The notes beneath the pieces are model-generated. The model had not been told where the DNA came from. It worked only from the letters and a program-made list of their open reading frames with translations, and searched no databases. Source: Hyphomicrobiales bacterium (lineage in GTDB: Bacteria > Pseudomonadota > Alphaproteobacteria > Rhizobiales > Beijerinckiaceae). From it: a DNA stretch of 64,000 nt. The stretch spans positions 310,001 through 374,000 of the forward strand of contig JAIXTM010000018.1 in the NCBI GenBank assembly GCA_027483945.1, in the 5' to 3' direction. Both the position numbers and the translations under genes were made by a program. This document shows positions 56,169 through 64,000 of the stretch, piece by piece (position 1 is the first letter of the stretch; the number at the start of each line of letters is the position of its first letter).

Positions 56169-56997
56169 GGGCGACCTCGTCCCGCGTGAACCAGCGTCCA
56201 TCCTCCAGCTCGCCGAGATCGAGGGTCACCTCGCCTCCGGCGGCGTCGGCGACGCAGCCGATCATCAGCGAGGACGGGAACGGCCAGGGCTGCGAACAGA
56301 GATAGGCCACCGCGCCCGAGGCGAGCCCGGCCTCCTCCATGACCTCGCGGCGCACCGCGTCCTCCAGCGTCTCGCCGGGCTCCACGAAACCGGCCAGGCA
56401 GGAATAGACGCCGGGCGCGAAGCGCGCCTGCCGGGCGAGGAAGCAGGCATCGCCCCGGCGCACCAGCATGATGACGACCGGATCGGTGCGCGGGAAATGC
56501 TGGGCGCCGCAGGCGGCGCAGTCCCGCCTCCAGCCGGCGGGGCTTTGCGCCGTCTCCGCCCCGCATCTGGCGCAGAAGCGATGATTGCGGTGCCAGGACA
56601 GGAGCGACTTGGCCTGCGCCAGCGCGCCGAGGACGTCCTCGCCCAACCGCCCCTCCGCCGCCAGCGCCCGCAGGTCTCCGACGACGAGACCGTCCTCCGT
56701 CTCGGCCGTTCCCTGGGGAAGTTCGTCTCGCGCGGTGGCGAAGACCGGACGGCCGTCCGGCATCAAGCCGAGGAAGACGCTCTCGCGGCCGCCACCACCC
56801 GCGCTTGCCGCGGGCAGGAGGCCGGCGAGGCCGTCTCCCTGCACCTTGAGCAGCGGCTGGTCTCCGGCGAAGAGGGCATGGAGCGCGTCCGGCGCGGCGC
56901 GCCAGCGCGCCTGCAGCGCCGGGTCCTCGCGGTCGTTTCCGCGTCTGTCGAGGCGATTCCCGGCAAAGCCCTGGATCGCCGACAGGTCGAGGCTCAC
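56071..56997 (-). CDS. nudC: NAD(H) diphosphatase NudC
   Basis: A 308-residue Nudix hydrolase that cleaves NAD(H) and can remove NAD caps from RNA. A zinc ribbon FCARCGAE / DCAACGAQHFPRTDP precedes the Nudix box GFVEPGETLEDAVRREVMEE. The NADH-specific SQPWPFPSSLM motif is exact. The GTG start overlaps the HIT gene stop (GTGA). Confidence 0.96.
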   Translation of the reverse strand: MSLDLSAIQGFAGNRLDRRGNDREDPALQARWRAAPDALHALFAGDQPLLKVQGDGLAGLLPAASAGGGGRESVFLGLMPDGRPVFATARDELPQGTAETEDGLVVGDLRALAAEGRLGEDVLGALAQAKSLLSWHRNHRFCARCGAETAQSPAGWRRDCAACGAQHFPRTDPVVIMLVRRGDACFLARQARFAPGVYSCLAGFVEPGETLEDAVRREVMEEAGLASGAVAYLCSQPWPFPSSLMIGCVADAAGGEVTLDLGELEDGRWFTRDEVALMLRGGHPAGLRAPPPLAIAHHLLRAFAEGRA

Positions 56998-57416
56998 GCG
57001 TAGAGCCTCATCTCGCTCTTGATCTGGGCGATGCGCGTGTCCCGCAGCCGGCTGTCATAGGGGCGGCGCGTGCCGCCGGCGCCCCAGACCGGCCGGGGCC
57101 AGGCATCGTCGATGCTGCGCCGGCCGACGACGTGGATATGGAGCTGCGCGACGAAATTGCCGAGGATGCCAACATTGAGCTTGTCGTAGCCGGCGATGGT
57201 CTTGATCGTCTTGGCCGCGAGCCGCACCTCGGTCATCAGTGTGGCGGTCTCGAACTCGTCGAGATCGGTCACCTCCACCAGTCCCGGCTTGCGGGGAACG
57301 AGGACCAGCCATGGAAAGCGCGTGTCGTCCATCAGCAGCACGCGGCTGAGCCCCAGGTCGCCGACGAAATGCGTGTCGTTGGCCAGGCGGGGGTCGAGCT
57401 CGAAGGATGGGGTCAT
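56994..57416 (-). CDS. HIT domain protein
   Basis: A 140-residue histidine-triad-family nucleotide hydrolase. QLHIHVVGRRSIDDAWP carries the first two His of the triad, but the third is Val, followed by Gly-Arg. This pattern is seen in a subset of proteobacterial HIT proteins. LVPRKPGLVEVTDL is the other conserved segment. It is coupled to nudC by a GTGA overlap, so a shared role in nucleotide clean-up is plausible. Confidence 0.88.
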   Translation of the reverse strand: MTPSFELDPRLANDTHFVGDLGLSRVLLMDDTRFPWLVLVPRKPGLVEVTDLDEFETATLMTEVRLAAKTIKTIAGYDKLNVGILGNFVAQLHIHVVGRRSIDDAWPRPVWGAGGTRRPYDSRLRDTRIAQIKSEMRLYA

Positions 57417-57543
57417 GGCGTTGTCTTATGCTCTCTCTTCCTCCGTCATAGCCCCGATTTGCCGCTGCGTCAGCGTCAAAAGGCGGCGCGAACGGCGCGG
57501 CCGGGCCGCGTCAACCTGGCGGGGGTAAGCGCGCCCTGCGGCC

Positions 57544-57572
57544 TTGCGCGACGGCCCTTCATCGCCGATATA
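57544..57572 (+). promoter_or_regulatory. Candidate SRP RNA promoter
   Basis: TTGCGC (57544-57549), 17 bases, then GATATA (57567-57572). The predicted start about seven bases later coincides with the first pair of the SRP RNA end stem, which supports both calls. Confidence 0.45.
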
Positions 57573-57577
57573 GCGGG

Positions 57578-57674
57578 CGGGAGGTTGGCGGGGGACGTTC
57601 CACTCGCCAACCGGGTCAGGTCCGGAAGGAAGCAGCCCTAACGAGACCGGGCGGGTTCTTGTCCAGCCTCCCAC
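57578..57674 (+). ncRNA. ffs: Bacterial small SRP RNA (4.5S RNA)
   Basis: The core GGTCAGGTCCGGAAGGAAGC, followed by AGCCCTAACGAGACC, is the conserved SRP54-binding hairpin and GGAA tetraloop of 4.5S RNA. GGGAGG (57579-57584) pairs with CCTCCC (57667-57672) to close the molecule. About 95 bases. It lies immediately before dnaX, the usual proteobacterial place. With Ffh it targets nascent membrane proteins. Ends are estimated to within a few bases. Confidence 0.95.
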
Positions 57675-57698
57675 CTCAAGCCATCCATCCGGGGCGCG

Positions 57699-59528
57699 AT
57701 GACCGACCAGCCGGGCCCGATCGACCAGGACGAGCCCGGCCTGCCGGGCTTTCCGCCTCCGGCGCCGCCGGCCGGCGCGGCCGGCTACCGGGTGCTGGCG
57801 CGCAAGTACCGCCCGCAGAGCTTCGACGACCTGATCGGCCAGGAAGCGATGGTGCGCACCATCGCCAACGGGTTCGAGGCCGGCCGCATTCCCCAGGCCT
57901 GGATGCTGACCGGCGTGCGCGGCGTCGGCAAGACGACGACCGCCCGCATCCTCGCCCGGGCGCTGAACTACAAGACCGACAGCATCGACCGTCCCACGAT
58001 CACGATGCCGGAGCCCGGCATTCATTGCCAGGCCATCATGGAAGGCCGGCACATCGACGTGCAGGAGATCGACGCGGCTTCCAATAACGGCGTCGACAAT
58101 ATCCGCCAGCTCAACGATGCGGTTCGCTATGCCCCGGTCTCGGCGCGGTACAAGGTCTACATCGTGGACGAGGTCCACATGCTCTCGACCGGCGCCTTCA
58201 ACGCGTTCCTGAAGACGCTTGAGGAGCCGCCGCCCCACGCCAAGTTCATCTTCGCCACCACCGAGATCCGCAAGGTGCCGGTGACGATCCTGTCGCGCTG
58301 CCAGCGCTTCGACCTGCGCCGCGTGGAGACGGGGCGGCTGGTCCAGCACCTGGCCCGGATCTGCCAGGCGGAGGCCGTCTCGGCGCAGGACGACGCGCTC
58401 GCCGCCATCGCCCGGGCGGCGGAGGGCTCGGTGCGCGACAGCCTGTCGATGCTCGACCAGGCCATCGCCCACGGCGCCGGTGCGGTCACGACCGAAGCCG
58501 TGCGCGACATGCTGGGCCTCGCCGACCGGGCGCGGATCATCGATCTCTTCGACGCGGCGATGCGCGGCGACATGCCGACCGCCCTCAACCTTCTGCGCGA
58601 CCAGTACGACGCGGGCGCCGACCCGGCTTCCGTCATCGCGGACCTTGCCGCCTTCACCCATCTCGTCACGCGGCTCAAACTCGTGCCGGAGGCCGCGCGC
58701 GATCCGGCCCTGTCGGAAGCGGAGCGGGTGCGCGGCGCCGATTATGCGGGCGCCCTCACGGTCCGGGTCCTGTCGCGCGCCTGGCAGCTCCTGACGCGGG
58801 CGCTGCCCGAAATCCAGGGCGCGGCCAAGCCCCTCCCCGCAGCGGAGATGGCGCTGGTGCGTCTGGCCTATGCCGCCGACCTGCCGACGCCGGACGAGGC
58901 CTTGCGCATGCTGCGGGACGGGTCCGGCGCGGTGTCCGGCGGCGCTCCCGCCCCTGCCGCGGCCCCGTCCGCTCCCGCCCGCGCGCCGATGGCGCCGGGT
59001 TCCGGCGCCCCGCAGGCCCGCGCCATGGTCCAGCCTTCCGCCCGGGCCGAGCCGGCACCGGATGCGGCGCTGCGCTTCGCGCGGTTCGAGGACCTCGTCG
59101 CCTATGCGGGCGAGCAGAAGCTGATCGGCATCAAGGCGGCGCTGGAGCGCGACGTCCGGCTGGTGCGCTTCGAGGACGGGATGCTCGAATTCGCGCTGGA
59201 GGACGGCGCCTCGCGCACGCTGGCCGCCGACCTGTCGCGGATATTGCAGCAATGGACCGGCCGCCGCTGGATGGTCGCGGTCTCCTCCGAGGCGGGCCAG
59301 CCCACCCTGCGCGAACAGGCCCGGGCGCGCGAGGCGGCGCGGGCGAGCGACGCGGAGAACCACCCGGCGGTCCGGGCGGCGCTGGAGCGCTTCCCCGGAG
59401 CACGGATCGTCAACATCGTCGAGCGCGTTCCCGAGGAGCAGGCCGAAGCGGAGGCCGCCGCCGAAGCGCCTCTGCCGCCGGCGCCGGAAGCCGGCGACGA
59501 CGAAGACCCGTATACGCTCGACGACTGA
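57699..59528 (+). CDS. dnaX: DNA polymerase III gamma/tau subunit
   Basis: A 609-residue clamp-loader ATPase. YRPQSFDDLIGQEAMVRTI, the P-loop GVRGVGKTTTARIL, VDEVHMLSTGAFNAFLKTLE and the sensor region TILSRCQRFDLRRV are typical. The N-terminal zinc-module cysteines are largely replaced (only GIHCQ remains), as in other alphaproteobacteria. Domain III is followed by a Pro/Ala-rich linker at about residues 410-455 and a tau-specific C-terminus. No obvious slippery run for a gamma frameshift was noticed. It lies 24 bases after the SRP RNA. Confidence 0.95.
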   Translation: MTDQPGPIDQDEPGLPGFPPPAPPAGAAGYRVLARKYRPQSFDDLIGQEAMVRTIANGFEAGRIPQAWMLTGVRGVGKTTTARILARALNYKTDSIDRPTITMPEPGIHCQAIMEGRHIDVQEIDAASNNGVDNIRQLNDAVRYAPVSARYKVYIVDEVHMLSTGAFNAFLKTLEEPPPHAKFIFATTEIRKVPVTILSRCQRFDLRRVETGRLVQHLARICQAEAVSAQDDALAAIARAAEGSVRDSLSMLDQAIAHGAGAVTTEAVRDMLGLADRARIIDLFDAAMRGDMPTALNLLRDQYDAGADPASVIADLAAFTHLVTRLKLVPEAARDPALSEAERVRGADYAGALTVRVLSRAWQLLTRALPEIQGAAKPLPAAEMALVRLAYAADLPTPDEALRMLRDGSGAVSGGAPAPAAAPSAPARAPMAPGSGAPQARAMVQPSARAEPAPDAALRFARFEDLVAYAGEQKLIGIKAALERDVRLVRFEDGMLEFALEDGASRTLAADLSRILQQWTGRRWMVAVSSEAGQPTLREQARAREAARASDAENHPAVRAALERFPGARIVNIVERVPEEQAEAEAAAEAPLPPAPEAGDDEDPYTLDD

Positions 59529-59555
59529 TCGAGACCGATTCTCAAGGAGATCGCG

Positions 59556-59879
59556 ATGCGCGACATCATGGGCCTGATGAAGCAGGCACAGCAGATGCAG
59601 CAGAAGATGCAGGCGCTGCAGGAGGAACTGGAAGCCATCGAGGTGGAAGGTGCCGCCGGCGGCGGCGTGGTGAAGGTCGTCATGGCGGCCAAGGGCGCGG
59701 TGAAGTCCGTCACCATCGACCCTTCGCTGATGGTGCCCGGCGAGCAGGAGATCGTGGAAGACCTCGTCGTCGCGGCGCTCAACGACGCCCGCGGCAAGGC
59801 CGAGCGCCTGCTGCAGGAGCGCACCGCCGAACTCACCAAGGGCCTGCCGCTGCCGCCCGGCATGAAGCTGCCGTTCTAG
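59556..59879 (+). CDS. YbaB/EbfC nucleoid-associated protein
   Basis: A 107-residue YbaB-family DNA-binding protein. The start [19 protein letters not shown] forms the coiled-coil opening and the core includes [20 protein letters not shown] and [20 protein letters not shown] lies just upstream. The dnaX-ybaB-recR order is conserved across proteobacteria. Confidence 0.95.
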   Translation: MRDIMGLMKQAQQMQQKMQALQEELEAIEVEGAAGGGVVKVVMAAKGAVKSVTIDPSLMVPGEQEIVEDLVVAALNDARGKAERLLQERTAELTKGLPLPPGMKLPF

Positions 59880-59898
59880 GGCGCAAAGGACTTCGCGC

Positions 59899-60501
59899 GT
59901 GGCCGATCCCGCCGGTCCCGAAATCCAGCGCCTGATCCAGCTCCTGGCGCGCCTGCCGGGCCTCGGGCCCCGGTCGGCGCGGCGCGCCGCCCTGCATCTC
60001 ATCAAGAAGCGCGAGCACCTGATGGGCCCGCTGGCGGAGGCGATGGCCCTCGCGGCCGAGCGCGTCGTCACCTGCTCCCATTGCGGCAATGCCGACACCA
60101 GCGATCCCTGCACGATCTGCCGCGACCAGCGGCGCGATCCGTCGACGATCGTCGTGGTGGAGGACGTCTCCGACCTCTGGGCGCTGGAGCGGGCCGGCGC
60201 GGTCTCGGGCCGATACCATGTGCTCGGCGGCGTCCTATCGGCGCTGGACGGGGTGCGGCCCGAGGACCTCGCGATCCCCAGACTGGTGGAGCGGGCGGCC
60301 TCGGAAGGCGTGCGGGAGGTCGTGCTGGCGCTGAACGCCACGGTCGACGGCCAGACGACCGCTCATTACCTCACCGACGCGCTCTCGCACCTCAACCTGA
60401 AGGTGACGCGCCTCGCCCATGGCGTGCCGGTCGGCGGCGAACTCGACTATCTCGACGAGGGAACCCTGGCCGCCGCCATGCGCCAGCGGACGACCTTCTA
60501 G
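59899..60501 (+). CDS. recR: Recombination mediator RecR
   Basis: A 200-residue RecR, which with RecF/RecO loads RecA on gapped DNA. A helix-hairpin-helix ([18 protein letters not shown]) comes first, then a zinc finger ([16 protein letters not shown]), a Toprim domain ([15 protein letters not shown]) and a C-terminal Walker-B-like region ([20 protein letters not shown]). GTG start. Confidence 0.96.
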   Translation: MADPAGPEIQRLIQLLARLPGLGPRSARRAALHLIKKREHLMGPLAEAMALAAERVVTCSHCGNADTSDPCTICRDQRRDPSTIVVVEDVSDLWALERAGAVSGRYHVLGGVLSALDGVRPEDLAIPRLVERAASEGVREVVLALNATVDGQTTAHYLTDALSHLNLKVTRLAHGVPVGGELDYLDEGTLAAAMRQRTTF

Positions 60502-60572
60502 GCGCTATCCACGAGCCGGTTTGGACACCCTCGCCGCTTCCCCGCACCGGAACGGCGGACTAGTCTGTCCAC

Positions 60573-60582
60573 GGAACGTTCC
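60573..60582. promoter_or_regulatory. Perfect ten-base palindrome upstream of puuD
   Basis: GGAACGTTCC is a perfect palindrome 20 bases before the puuD ATG. Its position would suit an operator or an RNA hairpin near the ribosome-binding site. No binding protein can be named. Confidence 0.3.
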
Positions 60583-60601
60583 ACGAGCCGAAAAGCCGCC
60601 G

Positions 60602-61840
60602 ATGATCGACCCTTTCCTGTCCGAATGGATCAGCTTCGGCCTGCGCTGGCTGCACGTGATCACCGCCATCGCCTGGATCGGATCGTCGTTCTACTTCATC
60701 CACCTGGACCTGAGCCTTCGGAAGGCGCCGACCCTGCCGCCGGGTGCCGGCGGCGAGGCCTGGCAGGTCCATGGCGGCGGTTTCTACCACATGCGCAAGT
60801 ACCTTGTGGCGCCACCGGAATTGCCGGCGGAGCTGACCTGGTTCAAGTGGGAGAGCTATGCCACCTGGCTGTCAGGCTTCTTCCTCCTGGTCTGGGTCTA
60901 TTATCTCGGCCACGAGCTCTACCTCGTCGATCCGCAGGTGCGGCCGCTGACGGGCTGGCAGGCGGCGGCCTTCGGCATCGGCGGCCTCGCCTTCTTCTGG
61001 CTGGTCTACGAGGCCCTATGCCGCTCGCCGCTGGGCCGCAGCGACGCGGGCCTCCTCGGCGCCGGACTTATCGTCATCATGGCGGCGGCCTGGCTGTTCG
61101 GGCAGGTCTTCGGCGGGCGCGGCGCCATGCTGCATACGGGCGCGATGATCGCGACCTGGATGTCGGGAAGCGTCTTCGCCGTCATCATCCCCAACCAGAA
61201 GAAGGTCGTGGCGACGCTGCTGGCCGGCGGCACGCCGGACCCACGGTTGGGGGCACAGGCCAAGCAGCGCTCGCTGCACAACAATTACCTGACGCTACCT
61301 GTCGTCTTCCTCATGCTTTCCAACCATTATCCCCTCGCCTACCAGTCGCGCTGGAACTGGCTGATCGCGGGGCTGGTCGTGGTGGCGGGCGCGCTGATCC
61401 GCCATTTCTTCAACCAGCGCCACGCACACAGGCCGACGCCCTGGTGGACCTGGGCCGCCGCGGCCGTGGCGCTCGCGATCGCCGCCGCCCTCTCGCTCGA
61501 CGGCGCTCCGTCGCGGGCGATGGCCGCGCCCCGGGCTGCGGAAATGACGAATCTCGCCGCCCATCGCGAGGAAGCGCTCGGCCTCCTGCGGGCACGCTGC
61601 GCCATGTGCCATGCCCGCGAGCCGGGCTGGGAGGGCATCGCGGCCCCGCCCAAGGGCGTGGTGCTCGAAACGGAATCGGATATCGAGCGGCAGGCGCCGG
61701 CCATCCGCGTCCAGTCGGTCCTCACCCACGCCATGCCGCCGGGTAACCTGTCGGACATGTCGCTGGACGAGCGGCGGCGGATCGCGCTCTGGCTCGCAGC
61801 CCGCGACACGGCCTTGCACAAGGGAGAGACAAGCCGATGA
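60602..61840 (+). CDS. puuD: Urate hydroxylase PuuD (membrane, with cytochrome c domain)
   Basis: A 412-residue inner-membrane protein of the PuuD type. The N-terminal Urate_ox_N region has about nine helices, with LRWLHVITAIAWIGSSFYFI, WFKWESYATWLSGFFLL and NQKKVVATLLAGG. A periplasmic cytochrome c domain has its haem site at residues 333-337 (CAMCH) and a late Met in HAMPPGN. PuuD oxidises urate to 5-hydroxyisourate and passes electrons to the respiratory chain. No other purine-degradation gene is in the window. ATGA overlap with the next gene. Confidence 0.92.
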   Translation: MIDPFLSEWISFGLRWLHVITAIAWIGSSFYFIHLDLSLRKAPTLPPGAGGEAWQVHGGGFYHMRKYLVAPPELPAELTWFKWESYATWLSGFFLLVWVYYLGHELYLVDPQVRPLTGWQAAAFGIGGLAFFWLVYEALCRSPLGRSDAGLLGAGLIVIMAAAWLFGQVFGGRGAMLHTGAMIATWMSGSVFAVIIPNQKKVVATLLAGGTPDPRLGAQAKQRSLHNNYLTLPVVFLMLSNHYPLAYQSRWNWLIAGLVVVAGALIRHFFNQRHAHRPTPWWTWAAAAVALAIAAALSLDGAPSRAMAAPRAAEMTNLAAHREEALGLLRARCAMCHAREPGWEGIAAPPKGVVLETESDIERQAPAIRVQSVLTHAMPPGNLSDMSLDERRRIALWLAARDTALHKGETSR

Positions 61841-62265
61841 ACCTGAAGCTCAAGGCGGCGCAGAAGATCGCCGCGGCGGCGCTGCGCCACGCCCGCGATG
61901 CCAATCTCAAGCCGCTCGCGGTCGCGGTGCTGGACGGGCGCGGGGCGCTCAAGGCCTTCGCCGCCGAGGACGGCTGCAGCCTGAAGCGCGGCGAGATCGC
62001 CATCGGCAAGGCCCATGGCGCGGTGGCGCTCGGCGTCGGATCCCGCGCCATCGGTAAGATGGCGGTCGAGCGACCCCATTTCGTGGCGGCCGCCAACCAG
62101 GCGGTGGGCGCGCTCATCCCGGTGCCGGGCGGCGTCCTGATCCGCGACGCCAAGGGCGTGGTCGTCGGCGCGGTCGGCATCTCGGGCGACACGTCCGACA
62201 ACGACGAGGCGGCGGCCCTGGCCGGGATCGCGGCGGCCGGGCTCGCCGGCGACCCGGGAGCCTAA
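61837..62265 (+). CDS. GlcG/HbpS family protein
   Basis: A 142-residue protein of the GlcG/HbpS (DUF336) family: AVAVLDGRGALKAFAAEDG, SLKRGEIAIGKAHGAVALG, IPVPGGVLIRDAKGVVVGAVG and ISGDTSDNDEAAALAGI. Some members bind haem or cobalamin-related ligands; the role of most is unknown. Here it has no signal peptide and is translationally coupled to puuD, a haem protein, so a haem-related role is conceivable but inferred. Confidence 0.88.
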   Translation: MNLKLKAAQKIAAAALRHARDANLKPLAVAVLDGRGALKAFAAEDGCSLKRGEIAIGKAHGAVALGVGSRAIGKMAVERPHFVAAANQAVGALIPVPGGVLIRDAKGVVVGAVGISGDTSDNDEAAALAGIAAAGLAGDPGA

Positions 62266-62283
62266 GTCGCTGCTGCCCCCGTC

Positions 62284-62868
62284 TCAGGCCTTGGGCCTGA
62301 AGGCGGTGCAATGGTCCGGATTGGTCTCCAGGCGCGGCCCGCCGATGAGGTCGATGCAGTAAGGAACCGCAGCGAAGACCGCGTCGAGGCAGGTGCGGAT
62401 CGCGGACGGCTTGCCCGGCAGGTTGATGATGAGCGAGGCACCCCGCGTGCCGGCGACCTGACGTGAGAGAATCGCCGTCGGCACCTCTCTCAGGCTGGCG
62501 CGGCGCATCTCTTCGCCGAACCCGTCGAGCAGGCGGTGGCAGACCTGGCGCGTTGCCTCGGGCGTCACGTCCCGAAGCGCGGGGCCCGTGCCGCCGGTCG
62601 TCAGGATCAGCGGGCACGATGCGACGTCGGCGAGTTGGATAATGGCGGCGGCGATGGCGTCGGTCTCGTCGGCCACCAGGCGCCGTTCGGGACGCCAGGG
62701 CGACGCCAGAAGTTCCGCAAGCGCCGCCTCGATGCCAGGGCCACCACGGTCCTCGTATTCGCCGCGGCTCGCGCGGTCGGACACGGTGACGACGCCGATG
62801 GGAACGGGGACCACTGGAACCTCCGGATGAACGTTCCGGAACATCCCCGTTCCGCCTCCATTCATCAA
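62284..62868 (-). CDS. mogA: Molybdopterin adenylyltransferase MogA
   Basis: A 194-residue MogA/MoaB-type enzyme that adenylates molybdopterin before metal insertion. VTVSDRASRGEYEDRGGPG and ILTTGGTGPALRDVTPEAT are the substrate-binding motifs, and LIINLPGKPSAIRTCLDAV follows. The first ~18 residues (MMNGGGTGMFRNVHPEV) are not typical, and a later start is possible. No other moa/moe gene is nearby. Confidence 0.9.
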   Translation of the reverse strand: MMNGGGTGMFRNVHPEVPVVPVPIGVVTVSDRASRGEYEDRGGPGIEAALAELLASPWRPERRLVADETDAIAAAIIQLADVASCPLILTTGGTGPALRDVTPEATRQVCHRLLDGFGEEMRRASLREVPTAILSRQVAGTRGASLIINLPGKPSAIRTCLDAVFAAVPYCIDLIGGPRLETNPDHCTAFRPKA

Positions 62869-62925
62869 GCACGGCGTATCGGTGTAGACGAAGCGGGACC
62901 ATTCCCGCCGACAGAGGACGATTCG

Positions 62926-63282
62926 ATGGGCTTTAAGCTGATGCTTGCTACGCTGGCGCTGGGCGCGGGTCTCGCCGCCGGCACCGCTTCGGCGCAGAAC
63001 TCTTACGATCCGCAGCCAGGCCCAGGATGGTCACCGGGCTATCGCGGGCCAAGCTACGATCCCCGCCCGCGCCGCCCTCCGCCGCAGCGCTACGACCGAT
63101 ACGACCGTTATGACCGCTACGACGGGTATGGACGCGGCTATGGCGGCGGTTACCGGCGGTCCGCCGGTCGTGTCTGCGTGACCTCGCGCGGCACCTGCCG
63201 AATCTTCTATGCGGCGCCTTCCGGCGCGCCATGCCGCTGCGAGATTCCCGGCTTCGGCGACAAGAGGGGCGTGGTTCGATAA
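62926..63282 (+). CDS. Small secreted Arg/Tyr/Gly-rich protein, unknown
   Basis: A 118-residue protein with a signal peptide (LMLATLALGAGLAAGTASA). A Pro/Tyr/Arg-rich stretch includes four tandem RYD-type units (RYDRYDRYDRYDGYGRGYG). A C-terminal region with four cysteines follows (VCVTSRGTCRI, GAPCRCEIPGFGD), which may form two disulfides. Similar short secreted proteins occur in Hyphomicrobiales but have no known role. A clear terminator follows. Confidence 0.75.
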   Translation: MGFKLMLATLALGAGLAAGTASAQNSYDPQPGPGWSPGYRGPSYDPRPRRPPPQRYDRYDRYDRYDGYGRGYGGGYRRSAGRVCVTSRGTCRIFYAAPSGAPCRCEIPGFGDKRGVVR

Positions 63283-63285
63283 TAG

Positions 63286-63311
63286 AAAAGGCCGGCGCGA
63301 GCCGGCCTTTT
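63286..63311. terminator. Bidirectional terminator
   Basis: AAAAGGCCGGC, loop GCGA, GCCGGCCTTTT is a perfect symmetric hairpin with A and T tracts on both sides. It lies between the convergent secreted-protein gene and the LysM gene and should stop transcription from both. Confidence 0.85.
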
Positions 63312-63332
63312 CCGTGGTCACGAGCAGCCTCG

Positions 63333-63779
63333 TCAGAGCGGGGGGATCCGCAACACCCAGCCCGGCTGGATCAGGTCCGGATCCTTCACCGGCGGCGTGT
63401 TCGCCTTCACGATCTCGGTGTACTTGGCGCCCTGCCCCTTGCCGTAATGCGCCTCGGCGATCTTCCAGAGCGTGTCGCCCTTCTTCACGGTGTACATGGT
63501 GGACGACTTGGTCTCCTTGACCACCGCTAGGTCTCCGGTGTCGACCTCAGCGACGCCGACGAGATTGCCGAGCGACAGGATGATCTTCTCGGCCGCCTCC
63601 GTGGAGGCCGCCTGACCGCCGACCTTGACCTTGTCGCCGTCGACGCTGATCGCGAGCCCACCCGCGTCGAGGCCGTGGTCGGCCACCGCCTTCTTCAGGT
63701 CGTCGGCCGTCGCGGCCTTGGCCTCGCCACCGCCGAAAAGCTTGGCTCCAGCGTCTTTCAGGAACTTGAAAATGCCCAT
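63333..63779 (-). CDS. BON-LysM protein (Kbp/YgaU-like)
   Basis: A 148-residue protein with a BON domain (KVKVGGQAASTEAAEKIILS) and a C-terminal LysM domain (YTVKKGDTLWKIAEAHYGKG, ILRI-type end VLRIPPL). It begins MGIFKFLKDAGAKLFGG with no signal peptide, like E. coli Kbp, a potassium-binding protein. Potassium binding here is inferred from the family. Confidence 0.92.
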   Translation of the reverse strand: MGIFKFLKDAGAKLFGGGEAKAATADDLKKAVADHGLDAGGLAISVDGDKVKVGGQAASTEAAEKIILSLGNLVGVAEVDTGDLAVVKETKSSTMYTVKKGDTLWKIAEAHYGKGQGAKYTEIVKANTPPVKDPDLIQPGWVLRIPPL

Positions 63780-63898
63780 CGTGAACCTCCGTGGCCCGGC
63801 AGATGCGCCGGCGGAGCCTTGAACTTAGCGGGGCGGCGGGCGGCTTCAAGGCCAAGCCGGCATGGACGGGCGATCGTGCGGCGTCCTATCCTGACGCC

Positions 63899-64000
63899 AT
63901 GGAATACGCCCTCTCCGCCGTCGCCATCCTCGCCATGATCTTCCTCATCGGCCGGGGCATACCTGGCCGCCAGATGGGCCTGACCATCGCGGTCGTCCTG
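63899..64000 (+). CDS. Membrane protein, N-terminal fragment (cut by window edge)
   Basis: An ATG at 63899 opens a frame to the window end giving 34 residues: a hydrophobic helix (ALSAVAILAMIFLIG) then RGIPGRQMGLTIAVVL. The gene continues outside the window. Too little is visible for a family call. It is divergent from the BON-LysM gene. Confidence 0.45.
   Translation, partial: MEYALSAVAILAMIFLIGRGIPGRQMGLTIAVVL

Noticed and set aside
57426-60341. A 971-codon open frame on the minus strand opposite dnaX-ybaB-recR
   Set aside because: It is a shadow of strong plus-strand genes in high-GC DNA, spans three genes and the SRP RNA, and has no recognisable protein motif.
63091-63140. Tandem repeats that might suggest a CRISPR-like or minisatellite array
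   Set aside because: The repeats are nine-base in-frame RYD codons within a coding sequence; there are no spacers or cas genes.

Overview
The window is a GC-rich, densely packed chromosomal segment of an alphaproteobacterium, most likely of the order Hyphomicrobiales (Rhizobiales). The evidence is the convergent lptG-lptD-pdxA-rsmA and fabD-fabG-acpP-fabF-mltG-yicC-gmk blocks, a class I lysyl-tRNA synthetase, a double-length dCTP deaminase, a YejABEF peptide importer, a class 2 dihydroorotate dehydrogenase, and several small families typical of this order. The genus cannot be read from the sequence. I see no phage, insertion sequence, CRISPR array or plasmid feature. Most of the window is core genome with many 1-4 base start/stop overlaps.

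Layout. 1-4.9 kb: outer-membrane LPS assembly (lptG end, lptD), pdxA and rsmA on the plus strand, with no surA between lptD and pdxA. 4.9-11.5 kb, minus strand: gmk, yicC, mltG and the fatty-acid genes fabF, acpP, fabG, fabD. 11.7-16.7 kb, plus: rpoZ, the (p)ppGpp enzyme rsh, a secreted hydrolase-like protein, pyrE and a NYN-domain protein. 16.7-22.3 kb: a TPR methyltransferase, a His-rich secreted peptide, a two-gene DNA-repair pair (MBL-fold exonuclease plus ATP-dependent ligase) and four small membrane proteins. 22.4-27.5 kb: an acetate-type sodium symporter with its DUF4212 partner, divergent from a LuxR-type response regulator, then a MATE exporter and a DUF378 protein. 27.6-32.5 kb: pyrD, a DUF952 protein, a LexA-like regulator, lysK and a solute-binding protein. 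32.5-41.4 kb: a GT2 glycosyltransferase, a SCO protein, a DapA-like/SDR pair, tRNA-Gly(CCC), an unknown protein, an ABC-type membrane domain without an ATPase, dCTP deaminase, a CDP-alcohol phosphotransferase and apaG. 41.4-47.1 kb: argE, hslO, argF, argD, deoB. 47.2-52.9 kb: yejF-yejE-yejB-yejA. 53-64 kb: a cytochrome c, kdsB, pheA, a GNAT protein, nudC, a HIT protein, the SRP RNA followed by dnaX-ybaB-recR, puuD with a GlcG-like gene, mogA, a small secreted protein, a BON-LysM protein and the start of a membrane protein.

No wholly new defence or metabolic system is obvious. The points most worth a second look are: the coupled DapA-like and catalytically atypical SDR genes, preceded by a leader that weakly resembles a glycine riboswitch; the ABC membrane protein with no nucleotide-binding domain beside an unknown histidine-rich-loop protein; yejA, whose Tat-like signal peptide lies upstream of every ordinary start codon; the exonuclease-ligase pair without its usual helicase and phosphoesterase; the LexA-like regulator with a candidate self-operator; and the repeats between the acetate symporter operon and its response regulator.
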